Source of the DNA: Bacillota bacterium
Lineage (GTDB): Bacteria; Bacillota; Clostridia; Oscillospirales; Ruminococcaceae
Length of the DNA stretch: 7,088 bases
Reading direction: 5' to 3'
Assembly: GCA_029550985.1 (NCBI GenBank)
Contig: JAKPGH010000290.1
Location: 1 to 7,088, forward strand
Shown: positions 4,812 to 7,088 of the stretch, one piece after another
How positions within the stretch are numbered: position 1 is the first letter of the stretch
How the letters are laid out: each line of letters starts with the position of its first letter
Made by a program: the position numbers and the translations under genes
The notes under the pieces: generated by a model
What the model was told of the DNA's origin: nothing
The model's database searches: none
Seen by the model: the letters and a program-made list of their open reading frames with translations, nothing else

Positions 4812-6833
4812 TTGGGTAAGATTCAGGTTCTGGACAAGGCTGTCGCCGAACTGATCGCCGCCGGCGAAGTGGTGGAGCGCCCCGCTTCCATTGCCAAGGA
4901 GCTGATTGAAAACGCCATTGATGCCGGAGCCACCGCCATTACGGTGGAAATTGAAAACGGCGGCATCTCCCTGCTGCGAGTGAGGGACAACGGCAGCGGC
5001 ATCCCCCGAGAGGAGATTCCCACCGCTTTTTTGCGCCATGCCACCAGCAAGGTAAGAACTCAATCGGATTTGGAAGCCATTTTAACCCTGGGCTTTCGGG
5101 GAGAGGCTTTGGCCTCCATTGCCGCCATGAGCCGGGTGGAGCTTCTGTCCAAAACCGAGGAAGAAGAGGAGGGGACCCTTTACCGCATCGAGGGCGGGCA
5201 GGAGCTTTCCCTCGAGCCGGCAGGCTGCCCGGTGGGCACCATCATCACGGTGCGGGACGTCTTTTACAACACCCCCGCCCGGATGAAGTTCCTCAAAAAG
5301 GATGTGGGGGAGGGCAACGCCGTCGCCCTGGTGGTGGACAAATGCGCCCTTTCCCACCCCGAGATTAGCTTTCGATTTGTGCGGGACGGCAAGGTTCGCC
5401 TGCAAACTTCCGGCGGAAACGAACTGTTGCCGGTGATTCAGGCCATCTACGGCAAGGAGTTTGCCGCCGAGATGCTTCCCGTCAGCCATGAGCTGCCGAA
5501 CGAGGGCGTTAAGGTCACCGGCTATGTCACCGCTCCTTCGGCGGGGCGTCCCAGCCGCGCCTATCAAAACTTTTTCCTCAACGGGCGATATGTTCGCAGC
5601 CGCACCGCCGCAGCAGCTTTGGAGGAAGCCTTTAAAACCCTCATCGGCCATGGAAAATACCCCGGCTGCGTGTTGCAGATTGAAATTTCCCCCGGTTTGG
5701 TGGACGTCAATGTCCACCCCGCCAAAATCGAAGTCCGATTTGTCAACGAGCGCCCGGTGTTTCAATGCATCTACTTTGCGGTCAAAACCGCTTTGACGGC
5801 AAGCTCCAACCTAATTCCCCTGCAAAAGGCCGTTATCGAGCCCCAGCCCATAGCGCCCGCTCTTTCCCCCTCTTTACCTCAAGAGAGGATGACGGCGGCC
5901 GAATTTCGCCAGCAGTTTGCGGCCAAACAGCGGCCGGCATCGCCCGCAAAGGTTCCTTCCATCCCACTGGAACGCCCCGTCGATACCAGGCAGGAGAAAA
6001 GCGACAGCTTCTTTCATTCCACCCTGTCGCTTCATTCGCCCAGCCCGGACATCTATGTGGAGGAGTGGGAGAGAAACCCCGCCCATCCGCGGAAAGAGAA
6101 GCCCGGTTCGCCTTTCTTCGAGGCAAAATCGCCCGATACCTATAGTACAATCAGGGAAGTCGCAAAAAATGCTGGGGAAAATGCCACTGTTTCTGCAGAG
6201 GCGGATTCCCCAGCACCCGTAGACGAAGCAATTCCCGAGCAGACGGCCTTGGAGAAGCAAACAGCTCCCCTGCGGCTGATTGGGGAGCTCAACGGCACCT
6301 ATATCCTGCTGGAACGGCAGGGAGATTTGGTGCTGGTGGACAAGCATGCCGCCCACGAGCGGCTCCTTTACGAAAAGCTGAAAACCGAAATTGCCTACGG
6401 AAACCGGCAGGTATTGTTGACACCTCTCCACCTGGAGCTTTCCCGGGACGAGGCCGCCGCTTTGCTGGAGCATACCAAACAGGTGGAGGCATTGGGATTT
6501 TTGATTGAGGATTTTGGCGGAGGCAGCGTGTTGGTGCGGGAAGTCCCTCTGGAAATGGGGGAGCGGGACATCGCCCTTTTGCTGGGGGATATAGCCGGCA
6601 AGCTGATGACGGGGCGGCAGGATATTACCCCCGAAGCGTTGGACAAACTCTATTACAACATAGCCTGTAAGGCGGCAGTTCGGGCGCGGGATAAAAATTC
6701 TCTTCCCGAGCTGGCTGCCATCGTGGACAAGCTGGCGGAAAACCCGCAGATTACCCACTGCCCTCATGGCAGGCCGGTGCAGGTGGTCCTGACCGGCGAT
6801 GAGATTGAGAAGATGTTTGGAAGGCAGGGCTAA
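4812..6833 (+). CDS. mutL: DNA mismatch repair protein MutL (endonuclease-type)
   Basis: MutL couples mismatch recognition by MutS to strand incision and removal. The protein has 673 residues from a TTG start. The N-terminal GHKL ATPase has all key motifs: E30 and N34 in KELIENAIDAGA, DNGSGI at 59-64, HATSK at 76-80 and GFRGEAL at 94-100. A transducer domain follows to about residue 335. Residues about 335-485 form a low-complexity linker rich in Pro, Ala and Glu. The C-terminal dimerization domain starts at LRLIGELNGTY (487) and carries the nicking endonuclease motif DxHAxxExxxxE as D510-KHAAHERLLY-E521, with ACKAAVRA (618-625) and CPHGRP (650-655). These imply an active metal-dependent endonuclease, as expected outside the MutH-containing gamma-proteobacteria. 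mutS is not in view. A frame extension to 4764 exists but lies at the transcription start and lacks a binding site. miaA follows 3 bp after the stop. Confidence 0.97.
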   Translation: MGKIQVLDKAVAELIAAGEVVERPASIAKELIENAIDAGATAITVEIENGGISLLRVRDNGSGIPREEIPTAFLRHATSKVRTQSDLEAILTLGFRGEALASIAAMSRVELLSKTEEEEEGTLYRIEGGQELSLEPAGCPVGTIITVRDVFYNTPARMKFLKKDVGEGNAVALVVDKCALSHPEISFRFVRDGKVRLQTSGGNELLPVIQAIYGKEFAAEMLPVSHELPNEGVKVTGYVTAPSAGRPSRAYQNFFLNGRYVRSRTAAAALEEAFKTLIGHGKYPGCVLQIEISPGLVDVNVHPAKIEVRFVNERPVFQCIYFAVKTALTASSNLIPLQKAVIEPQPIAPALSPSLPQERMTAAEFRQQFAAKQRPASPAKVPSIPLERPVDTRQEKSDSFFHSTLSLHSPSPDIYVEEWERNPAHPRKEKPGSPFFEAKSPDTYSTIREVAKNAGENATVSAEADSPAPVDEAIPEQTALEKQTAPLRLIGELNGTYILLERQGDLVLVDKHAAHERLLYEKLKTEIAYGNRQVLLTPLHLELSRDEAAALLEHTKQVEALGFLIEDFGGGSVLVREVPLEMGERDIALLLGDIAGKLMTGRQDITPEALDKLYYNIACKAAVRARDKNSLPELAAIVDKLAENPQITHCPHGRPVQVVLTGDEIEKMFGRQG

Positions 6834-6836
6834 CGG

Positions 6837-7088
6837 TTGAATCAGGCGGATAACAAGCCTTTGTTGGTGGTGGGCGGCCCCACCGCCTCGGGAAAAACCC
6901 GGCTGGCGGTGGATTTGGCCAAAGCTCTGGATGGAGAAATTGTCTGCGCCGACTCCATGCAGGTGTACCGGGGCATGGAGATTGGCACCGCTGCCCCCAC
7001 TCCGGAAGAACAGCAAGGAATCCCCCACCATCTCTTTGGGATTCTCAGTCCGGAGGAGAGCTTTTCGGTGGCTCGCTATGTGGAGCTG
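6837..7088 (+). CDS. miaA: tRNA dimethylallyltransferase, N-terminal part (3' end outside window)
   Basis: MiaA transfers a dimethylallyl group from DMAPP to the N6 of A37 in tRNAs that read codons starting with U; MiaB-type enzymes then add a methylthio group. Only the first 84 codons are present. The P-loop GPTASGKT is at residues 14-21. The conserved ADSMQVYRGMEIGTA follows near 40-54, where the usual form is DSMQIYKGMDIGTA. PHHLFGILSPEESFSVARY matches the family's HHL-D-x3-P region, with Gly where Asp is usual. The start is TTG at 6837, the first possible start after the mutL stop, since both genes share one reading frame (TAA CGG TTG). An AGGCAGGG tract (6822-6829) inside the mutL end may serve as binding site. 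The 3-bp gap suggests coupled translation with mutL, and mutL-miaA adjacency is common in bacteria. Confidence 0.93.
   Translation, partial: MNQADNKPLLVVGGPTASGKTRLAVDLAKALDGEIVCADSMQVYRGMEIGTAAPTPEEQQGIPHHLFGILSPEESFSVARYVEL

Noticed and set aside
5874..7031. 385-codon minus-strand open frame across mutL and miaA
   Set aside because: It runs opposite conserved domains of two real genes, and its translation shows no family-like motif.

Overview
The window looks like chromosomal DNA of an anaerobic Firmicute, most likely a moderately GC-rich member of the Clostridia. The supporting signs are an oxygen-sensitive class III ribonucleotide reductase with its activase, a mutL-miaA gene order common in Firmicutes, strong AGGAGG-type ribosome binding sites, sigma-A type promoters, and free use of GTG and TTG start codons. 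No phage, insertion sequence, CRISPR array, rRNA or tRNA is visible. The content is mostly housekeeping plus a small accessory pair.

Layout. Bases 3-416 (+) are the C-terminal end of a transglutaminase-like cysteine protease-fold protein. A long hairpin follows directly after its stop. At 519-547 is a near-perfect sigma-A promoter (TTGACA, 17 bp, TACAAT), with a good match to an NrdR box just after the predicted start of transcription. It drives nrdD (643-2976, +) and nrdG (3071-3583, +). These are separated by a 94-bp gap that holds a 15-bp-stem hairpin. A terminator at 3592-3627 lies between nrdG and two convergent minus-strand genes. Those are a ferritin-like diiron-type protein (4126-4626) followed 2 bp later by a divergent five-helix TspO/MBR-like membrane protein (3644-4123). 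A 185-bp divergent intergenic region contains the mutL promoter. It is followed by mutL (4812-6833, +, TTG start) and, in the same reading frame 3 bp after the mutL stop, by the start of miaA (6837 to the window edge, +, TTG start).

How the genes work together. NrdG uses S-adenosylmethionine and an iron-sulfur cluster to place a glycyl radical on NrdD, which makes dNTPs without oxygen. The promoter, the NrdR-like box and the intergenic hairpin suggest repression by (d)ATP-sensing NrdR and possibly unequal output of NrdD and NrdG. MutL (mismatch repair, with an intact endonuclease motif) and MiaA (tRNA A37 prenylation) form a coupled pair. The ferritin-like/TspO-like pair is plausibly an iron, porphyrin or oxidative-stress module, but that is inference from family and adjacency.

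I found no clearly undescribed system. The observations most worth a second look are the Gln in place of a metal-ligand Glu in the ferritin-like protein, its pairing with a TspO-like protein, the NrdR-like operator, and the hairpin between nrdD and nrdG.
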